Positions 1-8,523 of a stretch of DNA of 58,274 nucleotides are shown piece by piece; positions within the stretch are counted from its first letter, which is position 1, and the number at the start of each line of letters is the position of its first letter. The translations under genes and the position numbers were made by a program. The stretch is from Candidatus Woesebacteria bacterium (GTDB lineage Bacteria > Patescibacteriota > Microgenomatia > UBA1406 > GWC2-37-13). The stretch is taken from assembly GCA_020429045.1 (NCBI GenBank), contig JAGQLS010000008.1, positions 1-58,274 of the forward strand, in the 5' to 3' direction. A model generated the notes under the pieces. The model did no database searches, had not been told where the DNA came from, and saw only the letters and a list, made by a program, of their open reading frames with translations.

Positions 1-128
1 AGTGTTTTAATGATTTTTTGCTTTAATGATTTCATGATATGTTGATATGTTGATTTATTGTTTTCTTGATTTTTTTCCTAACATCTAAAACAACTAACTA
101 TCTAGCCTTATGACTTTTTAGCTAATTC

Positions 129-1208
129 ATGTCCATAAAACTGATCAATTCGGAAACAGAATGGAACAATTTTTTTGACCGCGTCGGCAGCCCATCGTTC
201 CATCATGCGTGGGAGTGGGGGACATTCCAGGAAAAACATGGCTATCCGATAGAGCGTCTGGGCGTCTACCACAAAAACGATCTCATAGGTATCTGTCTCG
301 TGGTAAAAATTAGATCAAAAAGGGGAAACTTCCTCCTCATACCGCATGGGCCACTCTTTGAGACACTCAAGCTCGATCAATTGGGTTTTGTCATTGAGCC
401 AAACAAATACGAATCAATAAAAAATATTTTTTTTGAACTCAACGAACACTTAAAATCAATTGCAAGAAATGAAGGATATTGGTTCATCCGTATGGCTTCC
501 CCACTCCTTGACAACAAAATAAATAGGCAACTATTTCACGATTTGGGTTTTCGCAAAAGCTCAACCTATATCCATGCCGAAACTATGCACGTCATCGACC
601 TGCGCAAATCAACCGATGAGTTGCTTTCAAAGATGCGCAAAAATACGCGCTACTATGTCCGCAAAGCGATAAAAGAGTCATTGGAGATCGAATGCCGCAC
701 AGACGACCGTGCAATGGATATATTTTGGGAGCTACTTGCGATTACTGTTAAACGAGAACGATTTGTATCCTACTCAAAAAAATATATAGATAACGAATAT
801 CGTGTCTTCCGTAAAAATAATAATGCGGTTTTCTTCCTCGGAAAAGCACCCCCAAAATTCGCCGAAATAGGCCCTTCAAATTATTTGGCTGGGTCATTAG
901 TCATCTTTACAAAAACCGCAGGCTTCTATCATCACGGTGCATCAATCCATACCAAGATTCCTATCGCATACAAATTACAATGGGATTCAATTCTGTACGC
1001 AAAAAATCGTGGTTGTCATTTCTATAACCTGCATGGTGTGTACCGCCCAGGTCGTGCGCCACGCGCCTGGAAAGGATTAACGCTCTTCAAACAAGGGTTT
1101 GGTGGAAGTCAAATGGATTACGTCCCCACTCAGGACTACGCTGTTTCACCAAAATACATCATAAGCTTTGCCGCGGACCAATATATCAACCTAAAACGTG
1201 GCATGTAA
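129..1208 (+). CDS. FemAB-family peptidyltransferase
   Basis: This 359-residue protein resembles FemA/FemB/FemX enzymes, which use aminoacyl-tRNA to add amino acids to the peptide stem of peptidoglycan precursors at the inner face of the membrane. The N-terminal part has the family pattern of a short strand followed by SPSFHHAWEWGTF and a KHGYP segment. The C-terminal part ends with HGVYRP, AWKGLTLFKQGFGG, the usual family ending in which the substrate chain enters the second GNAT-like fold. Length fits the family. The 128 bases upstream are AT-rich with a short TGATATGT tandem repeat and no evident Shine-Dalgarno. The specific amino acid added cannot be told from sequence. Confidence 0.85.
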   Translation: MSIKLINSETEWNNFFDRVGSPSFHHAWEWGTFQEKHGYPIERLGVYHKNDLIGICLVVKIRSKRGNFLLIPHGPLFETLKLDQLGFVIEPNKYESIKNIFFELNEHLKSIARNEGYWFIRMASPLLDNKINRQLFHDLGFRKSSTYIHAETMHVIDLRKSTDELLSKMRKNTRYYVRKAIKESLEIECRTDDRAMDIFWELLAITVKRERFVSYSKKYIDNEYRVFRKNNNAVFFLGKAPPKFAEIGPSNYLAGSLVIFTKTAGFYHHGASIHTKIPIAYKLQWDSILYAKNRGCHFYNLHGVYRPGRAPRAWKGLTLFKQGFGGSQMDYVPTQDYAVSPKYIISFAADQYINLKRGM

Positions 1209-1954
1209 CTTCACAAAAATCAATTGTGATGATATAAACGAATGACGTGCAACCTTCAATGATTATAGCATCACAAAGCTATATTTTACCTCATACTCTT
1301 CTTTTCGTGCCCGCACAGAGGCGTAGAGTGGAGAAATAGGCAAGTAAATTTAGTATTTAGCGCTCCAGAACAATAAAAATGAATAAATAGAGTAATGCTA
1401 TGCAAATCAAAAAAGTACCACTAGAGCTATCTAAGAGGGACAAGCCAATAAATAACCAAATTAATTACAAATAAATAGCAAAATAAAAGGAAAATCTCAA
1501 ACATGATGCATAGGCGCAGTCCTCTCTCGAGAATATATTTAACGTCGTAAAAGATTCATTTTACGACGTTACTGATGCATAATTCCCTCACTGTATGTAC
1601 CCCTAAAATGACCACGCACACTCAGATGAAGGAACTCTGCCTATTTCTCTTATTCTCCGGACATTAGTGATGTATAAATAAAATAATTTGATTTAATGTG
1701 TATTTTTTACCTCTCTTGGAGAGTATCGCTTGGGAGAAGGAGGTGCTTGATAGTATGTATTGGCTCTGCAATAAAGTGTATCGACATAATGAACCGATAC
1801 AAAGCCTTCAAGAAGAATATAACCTAACTTATCCACATACGTTTATGTATAACTACCCTATAATTATTATAGGTTTATATATTATAGGATAGTTTATATT
1901 TCTCACGCTCGTACACTTTTCCCTCTCCTCTCTCCTCTATCTTTTTGTCTATGC
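1209..1954. other. gene-poor region with inverted repeats
   Basis: About 750 bases lie between the FemAB gene and the next gene. No convincing gene was found. The stretch holds a perfect 12-bp inverted repeat (1541-1570), a pair of 12-bp inverted copies of GAGAAATAGGCA (1331-1342 and 1638-1649) and a short palindrome CCTATAAT/ATTATAGG (1857-1873). A GTG-initiated 64-codon frame at 1698-1892 has an unexceptional composition and may be a gene remnant. The layout could be a small non-autonomous mobile element or a decayed locus, but no transposase is present. Confidence 0.5.
1541..1570. repeat. perfect 12-bp inverted repeat
   Basis: AACGTCGTAAAA (1541-1552) and its exact complement TTTTACGACGTT (1559-1570) flank a 6-base loop. 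There is no T-run after it on either strand beyond the stem itself, so it is not a clear Rho-independent terminator. It is flanked by GATGCATA on both sides (1504-1511 and 1574-1581), adding to the impression of a structured element. Confidence 0.75.
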
Positions 1955-2815
1955 TTACCATTGGATTGTCAGGAAAGCAATAACTATAACAAAACATAAT
2001 ACAAAAATGTATTCTCGGATGATATTTTTAAATAAACGCTCGTTATAGTGGTGATATAGCACTCCTCCGAGTGAGTAAAAAACAGCAGACACAACGAGCG
2101 CAGCAATATTGATTTTAATAGGTATGAAAGAGAGGGCTATGAAAAGCTCTGCCATGACTATTCCTGCCAATAATCCATATAAATATAACGAATGATCGTT
2201 GGTATCTGATGGTTTTACCGACCAAATAAGTTGGAAAGTCAAAAAGAATATAACAACGAAAAGGAGAAACCCATTCAACAAAAAACCAACTCGCAACGAC
2301 GCGATGACGATAGTGAAGGCAAACACGATGATTGTCTGAAGGAGATAATTGATTGAAAAAGCTGCTCTATAGAGTTGCAGACTTCTTTCTACACCGATGT
2401 TGAATATGTTTGAAGTAAGGAGCACCGCGTAAAACAATAATGCAAAAAGAAATAAAAATGGGATACGAGTCAGCCAACGTACCGGAATGAGCGAAAACGC
2501 AAAATAGAGCGCAAGGGAAAGAAAAACAGGCATAACAAACAGCATGACCCATTCAATGCCGGAAATGCCCTCAAAAATACCTACGTAGGTTACAAAAAAC
2601 GATGCGCAAACAATAATAATAAAAAATATAAACCAGGAAGAAGAGAAGCTAAAAAACGTTGACATGAGCATAAGTGTGGTCATGGCCAAAACCCCTGTCA
2701 CGATACGAATACGCTTGGGGATAAAATTAATCATTCGAAACCATCGGAGACGTAATGGTTTTGTATATTGGAATAATGAATCTATAGCTGATGTGTAACG
2801 TTCTTTTACGTTCAT
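1955..2815 (-). CDS. multi-pass membrane protein of unknown function
   Basis: The 286-residue protein is almost entirely hydrophobic after a basic N-terminus (residues 1-36, rich in Arg/Lys). About eight membrane segments can be seen. I do not recognise a family and see no catalytic motif. Its start codon overlaps the stop codon of yebC (positions 2812-2815), so it is translated from the same message, directly after yebC. The basic N-terminus suggests the amino end stays in the cytoplasm. Confidence 0.7.
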   Translation of the reverse strand: MNVKERYTSAIDSLFQYTKPLRLRWFRMINFIPKRIRIVTGVLAMTTLMLMSTFFSFSSSWFIFFIIIVCASFFVTYVGIFEGISGIEWVMLFVMPVFLSLALYFAFSLIPVRWLTRIPFLFLFALLFYAVLLTSNIFNIGVERSLQLYRAAFSINYLLQTIIVFAFTIVIASLRVGFLLNGFLLFVVIFFLTFQLIWSVKPSDTNDHSLYLYGLLAGIVMAELFIALSFIPIKINIAALVVSAVFYSLGGVLYHHYNERLFKNIIREYIFVLCFVIVIAFLTIQW

Positions 2816-3516
2816 AATTTTGCATTGGTAAATACTGACTGGATATCTTCCTCTTCTTCAAGTACCGCGACGAGGTCTATTATGCTTTCCTGTTGTTTTT
2901 CAGAAAGCGGGATAGATGATGATGGTCGATAAATCACGTTCGGTCCGTCAAGGATTTCCACGTCAGATTCTTCCATAATAGCACTCATATGCTCAAGTGA
3001 TGTAAAAAAGGTGACGCACTCTGGTTCAACTTCGATATCAAATGCGGAAATAGCTTCTGCATATGCCAATATGTTCGACTCAGGCATAGCGGTAGTCACT
3101 ATTTCTATACATTTTTGAAAAAGGTACCGGACAGAACCCGATTCGCCCAGTGATCCACCATGACGAGAAAGAAGTTGTCGCATAGAGGCGACCGTGCGGT
3201 TGACGTTGTCGGTTGCCGTCACAATCATGAACCCAACTCCAAACGGACCAAAAGCCTCATACTCCCCTTCTTGTATTTCTTCTCCACTCCCTCCGCTTGC
3301 TTTTTGTATCGAATGTTCAATCGTATTTTTGGGCATATTCCACTTTTTTGCTTGTTCGATAGCAAGCCGAAGAGAAAGATTGGCATTTGGGTCTTCTCCA
3401 CCCTGCTTCACCGCAACAATAATTGCGCGGGAAAGTTTAGAAAATATTTTTGCCCGTTGTTTATCTTGAGCTTCTTTTTTTCGCTTAATATTGGACCATT
3501 TGGAATGACCGGACAT
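2812..3516 (-). CDS. yebC: YebC/PmpR/TACO1 family protein
   Basis: The protein begins MSGHSKWSNIKRKKEAQDKQRAKIFSKL-like, the hallmark N-terminus of YebC proteins, and continues with the conserved IEQAKKWNMPKNTIE and YEAFGPFGVG segments. At 234 residues it has the usual length. YebC-family members act as transcriptional regulators or help ribosomes through difficult peptides such as proline runs; which applies here is unknown. I chose the internal ATG at 3516 over an upstream start because it gives the conserved N-terminus and because a TATACT hexamer (3523-3528) ends 6 bases before it, which predicts a leaderless mRNA. The gene diverges from the TPR protein at 3617. Confidence 0.92.
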   Translation of the reverse strand: MSGHSKWSNIKRKKEAQDKQRAKIFSKLSRAIIVAVKQGGEDPNANLSLRLAIEQAKKWNMPKNTIEHSIQKASGGSGEEIQEGEYEAFGPFGVGFMIVTATDNVNRTVASMRQLLSRHGGSLGESGSVRYLFQKCIEIVTTAMPESNILAYAEAISAFDIEVEPECVTFFTSLEHMSAIMEESDVEILDGPNVIYRPSSSIPLSEKQQESIIDLVAVLEEEEDIQSVFTNAKL

Positions 3517-3581
3517 GTGTATAGTATACTGCATATTGGGCTTTAAACTGTTTTCTTTTTTTTGCTGCATACATTTTCTAC

Positions 3582-3609
3582 TTGACTTTTTGTTCTCTTA
3601 TTTTATACT
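3582..3609 (+). promoter_or_regulatory. sigma70-type promoter, leaderless start for TPR gene
   Basis: TTGACT (3582-3587), a 16-base spacer and TATACT (3604-3609) form a good promoter. The ATG of the TPR gene follows after 7 bases (3617), so transcription should start at or next to the A of the start codon. Confidence 0.75.
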
Positions 3610-3616
3610 CAGAAAA

Positions 3617-4429
3617 ATGGTCGACACATCTCTACTTGAAGAACAAGCCATCGAGGCAGCACTCAACTCGGATTGGCATAGGGCAGTTACTCTCAATAAA
3701 CAACTTGTCACACAAGACAAAAAGGATTTGCAAGCTTATTTGAGGCTTGGTTACGCTTTGGTTCAACTCTCGGAATTTGACAAAGCAAAAAAAACATACA
3801 AAAAAGTCTTGCGTTTACAGCCCAAACACACATTGGCGACTGAACATCTCAAAAAAATTGCGGTCTTACAGACACAAAAAAAGGCTGCAGCACGCACAAT
3901 CACCTATGATCCTGATACATTTCTTGAGATGCCGGGAAAAACCAAAACCGTACACCTTATGAATGTAGGCCCCAAAGAACATCTTGTTGGTAAGAATAAT
4001 GGCGAAGAAGTCTTACTCAAAGAGAAAAAAAGAAGACTCGAAGTGCGCAGTAGTGACAACGAATATCTCGGCGCAATCCCCGACGACATTTCCAAACGCC
4101 TTCTCTATTTCATAAAAGAAGGTAGCGATTACAAAGCATTCATCAAAGATATTGATTTGACTGACGTCTATATCTTCATCAGAGAAATAAAAAAAGGGAA
4201 TAAAGTTAAACATTACCCCTCATTTCCGTCGGACCCGCACGTTATGCTTACCGACATCCAAAAGGCTGAAAGTGAAGAAGAAAGCGACGATGATTCGGAT
4301 GACGATTCAGACGATGACGACGAAGTTGATATAGAAGATGAACAATGGGGTAACATTGAAGAAAGAGATAGCGATATTGAACGAATCGTTCAATTTGACA
4401 ATAGCGACGATGACGATTCGGATGAATAG
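3617..4429 (+). CDS. TPR protein with long acidic tail
   Basis: The 270-residue protein starts MVDTSLLEEQ and has two TPR-like helical pairs in the first 80 residues (DKKDLQAYLRLGYALVQL and FDKAKKTYKKVLRLQPKH). A middle domain of unknown fold follows. The last 55 residues are dominated by Asp, Glu and Ser, with three DDDS-type repeats. TPRs usually bind partner proteins; acidic tails often bind basic proteins or metals. The start was placed at 3617 because a promoter lies immediately upstream; the longer frame from 3515 would add a spurious hydrophobic leader and read through that promoter. The 3' end overlaps an antisense small gene at 4390. Confidence 0.8.
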   Translation: MVDTSLLEEQAIEAALNSDWHRAVTLNKQLVTQDKKDLQAYLRLGYALVQLSEFDKAKKTYKKVLRLQPKHTLATEHLKKIAVLQTQKKAAARTITYDPDTFLEMPGKTKTVHLMNVGPKEHLVGKNNGEEVLLKEKKRRLEVRSSDNEYLGAIPDDISKRLLYFIKEGSDYKAFIKDIDLTDVYIFIREIKKGNKVKHYPSFPSDPHVMLTDIQKAESEEESDDDSDDDSDDDDEVDIEDEQWGNIEERDSDIERIVQFDNSDDDDSDE

Positions 4430-4581
4430 TGCGTCACTTTATCTTTGAAAAAAACAATACTCCCTCGTATTTTCTGCATATTGAGCATATCAACAATCTC
4501 TTTTGTTGAGTCAAATCCCTTCATTGAGCAAAGAGCGAGAAAAAAGGAAATAAAAAATAAAATGCATAGAATAATGACCAT
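4390..4581 (-). CDS. small single-pass membrane protein
   Basis: The 63-residue frame has one N-terminal membrane segment (about residues 2-17), then a KIRGSIVFFKDKVTHYSS segment and a Ser-rich end. Small proteins of this plan (membrane segment, then a basic strand, then a serine tail) look familiar from CPR genomes, but I cannot name a family. Support for it being real: a TATAAT hexamer (revealed on the minus strand just upstream, about 4590-4595) ends 8 bases before the ATG, matching the leaderless pattern of neighbouring genes. It overlaps the end of the TPR gene in antisense by 40 bases. Confidence 0.5.
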   Translation of the reverse strand: MVIILCILFFISFFLALCSMKGFDSTKEIVDMLNMQKIRGSIVFFKDKVTHYSSESSSSLLSN

Positions 4582-4605
4582 ATTGCCCTATTATACCAAA
4601 AACGC

Positions 4606-5535
4606 TTACTGCTGTTTGAGCAACTGCCAGTCTTTTTCTGTGTTATTAAGTACCACAATAATGTCATAGACATCGGTGCTTCCTTCCTTTGTGCTGCATC
4701 CAAAAAAGGAAGCTATGGCTTTTGTTGTGATTGAATGTTCTTGTGTATTTTCCACAACAACACAAGGTTGCTTACTGTCTTGATCGGCTTTTTCGGTTTG
4801 CGCTATGTCGTTTATGCGAATACCATTCCCTTCCAAGATGGTGCCTACCCCACGGGCTGTTATATAACTTTGTGAGTATTGAATTTGTACAGTCTTATTT
4901 TCTTTACGAAAACGTTCTTGATACATAAGTCCAAGTGCCCGTTTGCGAAACGAATCGCTATCAAAGGTAACATCATCGTGCACCGAATCTATTTCTTGCT
5001 TGTAGTTGAGCGATGTGAGGCTCCCATCCTTGATTTGTGTTAGCTTCAGAAACAAAAATAGTCGATCAAATATGTTGGCGTTTGAACTAAGCGTCAAAAA
5101 AAGTCTCGGATTGTGTTTAACAAATTCATCGTCGCGCAAACCACCATAGTAAATAGGCTCGTCTGAAGTATAAAAATAATACGTAACGAAAGAAGAAGTG
5201 GCCAAAGAAAACCCTTTTTTAAGTATTTCGGGCTTTTTTTCTAGTGCAACCAATTTCGTAAGCGACCCAACACGATACGCTCCATAACCACCAGGTACAT
5301 TTATTTTAATATCTGCCGGCAAACGCATAACATATTGCCGATCATCGGTAAGTGAAAGTGAATACACCGTGGTTTCTTTGCCAACAATGACAAACTGTAT
5401 TCTATCTGCTGAAGTAAAAAAAAGCGATTGAGACAATATTATCGCTAATTTATAGAGTAGGTATACGACAACAAGGGTAAAAACAAAAACAAAGAGCGTG
5501 TTTCTTGTCGTTGTAGGAAAATTTCTTCTTGCCAT
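4606..5535 (-). CDS. membrane-anchored protein with LytR_C-like domain
   Basis: The 309-residue protein has a short basic N-terminus, one membrane segment (about residues 13-35) and an extracytoplasmic body. The last 65 residues (CVVVENTQEHSITTKAIASFFGC ... DIIVVLNN, broken here) resemble the LytR_C domain that accompanies LytR-CpsA-Psr wall-assembly proteins. The catalytic LCP domain itself is not recognisable in the middle region. A role in envelope assembly is inferred. It ends 24 bases from the small membrane gene at 4581 and reads away from the DksA-like gene. Confidence 0.65.
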   Translation of the reverse strand: MARRNFPTTTRNTLFVFVFTLVVVYLLYKLAIILSQSLFFTSADRIQFVIVGKETTVYSLSLTDDRQYVMRLPADIKINVPGGYGAYRVGSLTKLVALEKKPEILKKGFSLATSSFVTYYFYTSDEPIYYGGLRDDEFVKHNPRLFLTLSSNANIFDRLFLFLKLTQIKDGSLTSLNYKQEIDSVHDDVTFDSDSFRKRALGLMYQERFRKENKTVQIQYSQSYITARGVGTILEGNGIRINDIAQTEKADQDSKQPCVVVENTQEHSITTKAIASFFGCSTKEGSTDVYDIIVVLNNTEKDWQLLKQQ

Positions 5536-5577
5536 AATGTTCTGCTGGCGCTTCTATACGCCATCTAACGGGTCGTG

Positions 5578-5925
5578 TCATCCTTTTATTTGACTTTCGC
5601 ATGCAACGCAATAGATGGATTCAGGAATGAGTGCGAGCCGTTTTTCGGGGATTGTTTTGTTGCACCTTTTGCAATAGCCGTATTGTCCTTTTGTCAAACG
5701 ATCAAGCGCTATCTTGATGTTACTAAGACGTGTATTAAGGGTTTTGATTTCTGCTTCGATACGTTGATGCGTTTCTTGCTCGCGCACGTCTGTGTCTACC
5801 GCGGCGTTGTCGATCACGTGGTCTGGATTCGAAAACGGATCATTCTCAACCAGTTCGGCGATCTGATTTTTGATATGGGTTTGTTCTTTTTCAAGCTGTG
5901 CCTGAATTTTTTTGCTATTCATCAT
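5578..5925 (-). CDS. TraR/DksA-family zinc finger protein
   Basis: The 115-residue protein has an N-terminal coiled-coil helix pair followed by a C4 zinc finger CKRC-x17-CVAC near the C-terminus, the TraR/DksA arrangement. Family members bind the RNA polymerase secondary channel and modulate transcription, often with ppGpp. Two adjacent ATG codons (5920-5925) are possible starts. The gene follows the Lgt-like gene with a 16-base gap and is probably cotranscribed with it. Confidence 0.88.
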   Translation of the reverse strand: MMNSKKIQAQLEKEQTHIKNQIAELVENDPFSNPDHVIDNAAVDTDVREQETHQRIEAEIKTLNTRLSNIKIALDRLTKGQYGYCKRCNKTIPEKRLALIPESIYCVACESQIKG

Positions 5926-5941
5926 AGAAAACTTAAATGAT

Positions 5942-6730
5942 TTATTTTTTTCGTTTGGAAAATTTTTGTACGAAAAAGGTCTTAATTGTAACCCTAAAAT
6001 AATATATTAGATATATCGTAGTTGTCAAGGCTATTGGAAATCCGATGACGAAGGTGAAACTGTAACCAAAGATTGTCGTCCTGAAGGCTTTCATCCAATC
6101 AAACGCGCACATAGTCAACGCGACTCCCCAAACGAAAAGCAACAAGTTAAACCCCTCGAAAAGATGCTCTCGACGAATACTGAATATGATTTTTTGTGTC
6201 ACATATGCCAATCCAAAATATGCCACACTTTCGTAAAGCGCGACCAAATGTCGTGCTCCATCGAGGTTCGGGTAACGCACTGAAAGGAAAAAATTGGTTT
6301 GTGCTCCTACCTCCCCCCCTCCGAAAAAACTTCCCAGGGTAATGATTCCTATGGCAAGGAGCAGCGGTGGGATAAGATAATCAATACTTTTTTTGAACGT
6401 AATTTTTTTCGCGTTGCAAAAAAACCAATACGTCAAGACGCCACCAGCGATAAGGCCGATGGGGTGAAGTCCTGGATAGCCATTGATAAGGATAAATCGC
6501 AAAATACTGAAGCCAAAATCGCTAAAATGAAGAAACACAAACAACAATCTGCCAAAAAAGAGTCCGCCTAAAAGCGCGATAAATATACCGTCGAAAACGG
6601 TTTCTTCGTCAAAGGAGGTAAGTTGTAAATTTTTCCAAAGCAGAAAGCTTCCCCAAAATAGTGCCAGCACCAGAAAGACCCCAAAAGTATAGATGGTAAC
6701 AAAACCAATATGTGCAAGTACTGGAAGCAT
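5942..6730 (-). CDS. prolipoprotein diacylglyceryl transferase-like protein
   Basis: The 262-residue protein has seven or so membrane segments and the Lgt topology: an early GYPGLHPIGLIAGG segment, a central GSFFGGGEVGAQTNFF stretch and a RHLVALYES segment corresponding to the family RHPTQLYE. Lgt attaches diacylglycerol to lipobox cysteines at the membrane. The usual central signature GRxGNFxNGE is altered here: Ser stands where the Arg is expected and the NF.N part is absent. It may be a divergent CPR Lgt or an Lgt-like enzyme with another substrate. Predicted lipoproteins at 47688 and 21417 would be substrates. Confidence 0.72.
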   Translation of the reverse strand: MLPVLAHIGFVTIYTFGVFLVLALFWGSFLLWKNLQLTSFDEETVFDGIFIALLGGLFFGRLLFVFLHFSDFGFSILRFILINGYPGLHPIGLIAGGVLTYWFFCNAKKITFKKSIDYLIPPLLLAIGIITLGSFFGGGEVGAQTNFFLSVRYPNLDGARHLVALYESVAYFGLAYVTQKIIFSIRREHLFEGFNLLLFVWGVALTMCAFDWMKAFRTTIFGYSFTFVIGFPIALTTTIYLIYYFRVTIKTFFVQKFSKRKK

Positions 6731-6881
6731 GTATGATCGATAATTAATAATATAAGCCTATCGTGTTAGTCTGAAAGAGCTGTTGTTTTGTATATTTTTT
6801 TGTTTGGCTTTCTGACTTTCAAACGATCTTGTATAATTTTACTGTGAAAATGTCATTTTAACAATATTTTTCTTACGATAT

Positions 6882-7454
6882 ATGGTGAAAAAACCTCTCA
6901 AAGTTGGCTTTGACCTTGATGGCGTACTCCTCTACAATCCTGCCAGAATAGTCAGACCTTTTATCGCACACGTAAAAAAGCAATTCTTTCCGCAAGAAAA
7001 AACTACCTTTCATATCCCGCAAGGTGAAATTGAAAAAAGGTTGTGGGAGTTTCTCCATCTTTCGAGCTTTTTCATATCTCCAGGATTTACAGACATCAAA
7101 GAGTTGGTACAACTCAAAAAAATAGATGGGTATATTATTACTGCTCGCTATTCTTTTTTGCAAGGCAATTTCGAAACATGGAAGCGAAAATTGGAAGCTA
7201 AACGGTGGTTCAAAGCATCGATTATGAATAGCAGTAATATGCAGCCCCATTTGTATAAAGAAAAAATGGTCAAGAGGTACAACCTTGATTATTTCATCGA
7301 AGACAACTGGGATATTGTAAAATACCTTAATAAAACGTGCAAACACACCAGCGTTTTTTGGATCTACAATGTGTTTGATCGTGGAATTGATTATAAATTT
7401 AAGTTTCCTTCCTTATCTGAAGCGGTAAAGGAGATAGGACGTAAGGTGAAATAG
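6882..7454 (+). CDS. HAD-superfamily hydrolase (5'-nucleotidase-like)
   Basis: The 190-residue protein starts with VGFDLDGVLL, the HAD motif I (DxD, nucleophile and acid Asp). IITAR matches motif II, a lysine lies in YKEKMVKRYN (motif III), and DYFIEDNW carries the motif IV acid residue. Small HAD proteins of this type dephosphorylate nucleotides or sugar phosphates. It is the first gene of a plus-strand surface-sugar cluster with a 25-base gap to the epimerase, so a sugar-phosphate substrate is plausible but unproven. A TATAAT lies about 45 bases upstream. Confidence 0.75.
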   Translation: MVKKPLKVGFDLDGVLLYNPARIVRPFIAHVKKQFFPQEKTTFHIPQGEIEKRLWEFLHLSSFFISPGFTDIKELVQLKKIDGYIITARYSFLQGNFETWKRKLEAKRWFKASIMNSSNMQPHLYKEKMVKRYNLDYFIEDNWDIVKYLNKTCKHTSVFWIYNVFDRGIDYKFKFPSLSEAVKEIGRKVK

Positions 7455-7479
7455 TCATCTTATCTGATTGTTATCTGAC

Positions 7480-8499
7480 ATGAACATCATTATTACTGGA
7501 GGCGTCGGATTTATCGGTACCAACGCCGCACTCGCTTTCTTAAAAAAAGGTAACAATGTCACGTTGATTGACAATTTTTCCCGTGATGGTGTTGATGTGA
7601 ATGCCGGTGTCATTAAAAAACGGTATTCGCAAGTTGACATTGTGCAAACACCGGTACAAAAGATTGACGCCTATCTTCCGCAGCTCAAACGTGCCGATGT
7701 AGTGATTCACCTTGCTGGACAAACCGCGGTGACGACTTCGATAGCCAACCCACGACATGATTTTGAAAATAATATCACGGCTGGTTTTCATCTTTTGGAG
7801 GCTGTGCGGAAACACAATCCACAGGCTATAGTCCTCTACTCTTCGACCAACAAAGTCTATGGTGATTTGAGTCACCATAACATCGTGACAAACAAAAAAA
7901 AGCATCGAGTCGAAAATCGTTCGTGCCCCCAGGGTGTTGATGAAACCGAGTCTATCGATCTTATTTCACCGTACGGCTGTTCAAAAGGCGCACTGGATTG
8001 CTACATGCTCGACTACGCACGGATATTTAACCTTAACACTGTCGTGTTTCGACAATCGTGCATCTACGGCCCGTTCCAGATGGGCGTCGAAGACCAAGGA
8101 TGGGTCGCACATTTTACCAAACAATTTCTGTACCAAAACCCTATCACTATTTTTGGAAATGGATTGCAAGTGCGAGACCTTTTGTATGTTGAGGATCTTG
8201 TTGAAGCCTACAAAAAAGCAATACAGCGCATAAAAACAGTAAAAGGGCAGGCAATAAACATCGGAGGTGGAACAAAAAACAGTTTCTCTCTTGTTGAAGT
8301 GATAACTATGATCGAAAAAGTATTGGGATATACAATTCCCATACACTATGAAAAGGAACGGAGCGGCGATCAACAATATTTTGTTTCAAAAAACGGAAAG
8401 GTAAAAAAATTGCTTTCATGGCAACCGAAAACTGCCTTTGCGATAGGACTTGAAAGTCTCATTGATTGGCAAAAAAAACACCTTCATGATCTTGTGTAG
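7480..8499 (+). CDS. CDP-paratose 2-epimerase-like NAD-dependent sugar epimerase
   Basis: The 339-residue extended SDR begins NIIITGGVGFIGTNAA (nucleotide-binding GxxGxxG) and has the catalytic YGCSK (Tyr-x3-Lys) after SPYG. The segments LYSSTNKVYGDL, YMLDYARIFNLNTVVFRQS and DQGWVAHF with GNGLQVRDLLYVEDL are those of the tyvelose/CDP-paratose 2-epimerase branch rather than GalE or RmlB. It would epimerise an NDP-sugar for surface glycan. The ATG at 7480 was preferred over 7468 because it starts directly at the first beta strand. Genes on both sides (HAD, GT4, methyltransferase) support a glycan role. Confidence 0.82.
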   Translation: MNIIITGGVGFIGTNAALAFLKKGNNVTLIDNFSRDGVDVNAGVIKKRYSQVDIVQTPVQKIDAYLPQLKRADVVIHLAGQTAVTTSIANPRHDFENNITAGFHLLEAVRKHNPQAIVLYSSTNKVYGDLSHHNIVTNKKKHRVENRSCPQGVDETESIDLISPYGCSKGALDCYMLDYARIFNLNTVVFRQSCIYGPFQMGVEDQGWVAHFTKQFLYQNPITIFGNGLQVRDLLYVEDLVEAYKKAIQRIKTVKGQAINIGGGTKNSFSLVEVITMIEKVLGYTIPIHYEKERSGDQQYFVSKNGKVKKLLSWQPKTAFAIGLESLIDWQKKHLHDLV

Positions 8500-8523
8500 T
8501 GGTTCTGTGATCAATATGAACAT

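Noticed and set aside
1698-1892. 64-codon GTG-initiated frame
   Set aside because: No recognisable family, poor start context and a repetitive Ile/Tyr end over a palindrome; more likely a remnant or chance frame.
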